Source of the DNA: Halorubrum sp. F4
Lineage (GTDB): Archaea > Halobacteriota > Halobacteria > Halobacteriales > Haloferacaceae
Direction: 5' to 3'
NCBI RefSeq assembly: GCF_027257195.1
Contig: NZ_JAPDFS010000002.1
Location: 208,344 to 272,343 of the forward strand
DNA: 64,000 nt
Below, piece by piece: positions 63,792 to 64,000 of this stretch (position 1 is its first letter; the number at the start of each line of letters is the position of its first letter). Position numbers and translations under genes: made by a program. The notes beneath the pieces are model-generated. The model was not told the origin of the DNA. It did not search any database and worked only from the letters and a program-made list of their open reading frames with translations.

Positions 63792-64000
63792 ACACGACCC
63801 TGCGTGTCGGCGAGGAAAAACCCCGCCGGTACCGGGCCGGCTTGACGGTATCCGGCGACGCTCGAACCGGGACGGGGCGATGGAGTCCGGCGTCTCGGAC
63901 GCCGCGGTGGCGCGTGCCCGTGAGCGCCCGAGAGGGCGCGAACCGGCCCGCGCGAGGGACGCGGCGAGCGCTCGAAGAGCGCGAGCCGCGAGGCTGGGGA
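63792..64000. repeat. GC-rich stem-loop region at the window edge
   Basis: No gene is seen. The last 100 bp contain the hairpin GCGCCC-GAGA-GGGCGC (63924-63939) and a nested one with GCGCTC-GAA-GAGCGC (63968-63982) flanked by GCGGC/GCCGC arms, then GAGGCTGGGGA to the edge. This looks like the beginning of a dispersed haloarchaeal intergenic repeat; identity not confirmed. Confidence 0.45.

Overview
The window is a 64-kb stretch of chromosome from an extremely halophilic archaeon (class Halobacteria; the style resembles Halorubrum/Haloferax-type genomes). The evidence is very high GC with strong third-position GC bias, acidic proteins rich in Asp/Glu, many leaderless genes with a TATA-like box about 25-30 bp before the start codon, archaeal gene families (RpoD/N/K, uS2/uS4/uS9/uS11/uS13/uL13/eL18, Cbf5, RadB, TFS, archaeal GluRS, isopentenyl phosphate kinase) and tRNA genes without encoded CCA. 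I could not compute statistics or search databases, so family names rest on motifs, length and gene order.

Layout. 0-3.2 kb: a truncated Tat/lipobox ABC substrate-binding protein, a 5'-nucleotidase-type phosphoesterase and FolD. 3.2-4.75 kb: an AT-rich island with two divergent AN1-type zinc-finger genes. 4.77-12.5 kb: aldo/keto reductase, HAD phosphatase, a CBS protein with an HPF-like tail, RadB, a sodium:neurotransmitter-type symporter, a flavoprotein of the geranylgeranyl reductase type with a perfect palindrome at its promoter, and an AI-2E/PerM transporter. 12.7-14.2 kb: a pilin and a TumE/TumA-like toxin-antitoxin pair, ending at tRNA-Pro. 14.4-18.6 kb: aspartoacylase-type hydrolase, Cbf5, cytidylate kinase, a small membrane protein and an MDR dehydrogenase.

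18.9-25.2 kb is the archaeal ribosomal/RNA polymerase operon: tRNA-Ser, uS13, uS4, uS11, RpoD, tRNA-Leu, eL18, uL13, uS9, RpoN, RpoK, enolase, uS2, with mostly overlapping or nearly abutting genes. It is followed by MscS (opposite strand), mevalonate kinase and isopentenyl phosphate kinase (archaeal mevalonate pathway), a hybrid PAS histidine kinase with a repeat insertion in its ATPase domain, and Mrp/ApbC. 31.6-36.8 kb: tRNA-Thr, GNAT, CBS-zinc protein, uridine kinase, Lrp divergent from CarA with three related 15-bp candidate operators, and SurE. 37-43 kb: GluRS, ferredoxin, GlmM-type mutase, GlmU-type enzyme, a DUF457-like membrane protein and tRNA-Val.

43-64 kb holds a degenerate M24 peptidase, several uncharacterised haloarchaeal genes, TFS, a three-gene cluster (acidic Cys protein, coiled-coil zinc protein, KaiC-like ATPase with degenerate P-loop), a beta-RFAP-synthase-like GHMP protein, a second aldo/keto reductase, UspA, cupin, a GIDE-like membrane protein, an HTH/partner pair whose partner resembles TumE, CurA-type oxidoreductase, GNAT, TIGR00300 ornithine cyclodeaminase-like protein, a site-2 protease with PDZ domains, a frameshifted class II glutamine amidotransferase, and Mer-like and CofE proteins of F420 metabolism.

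Most of the window is chromosomal core. The most promising unexplored pieces are the divergent TumE-like/HTH pair at 54.7-55.7 kb, seen beside a recognisable TumE/TumA pair in the same window; the three Lrp-type palindromes; the palindromic repeat inside the kinase ATP-binding domain; the AN1 zinc-finger island; and the KaiC-like/coiled-coil/Cys cluster.
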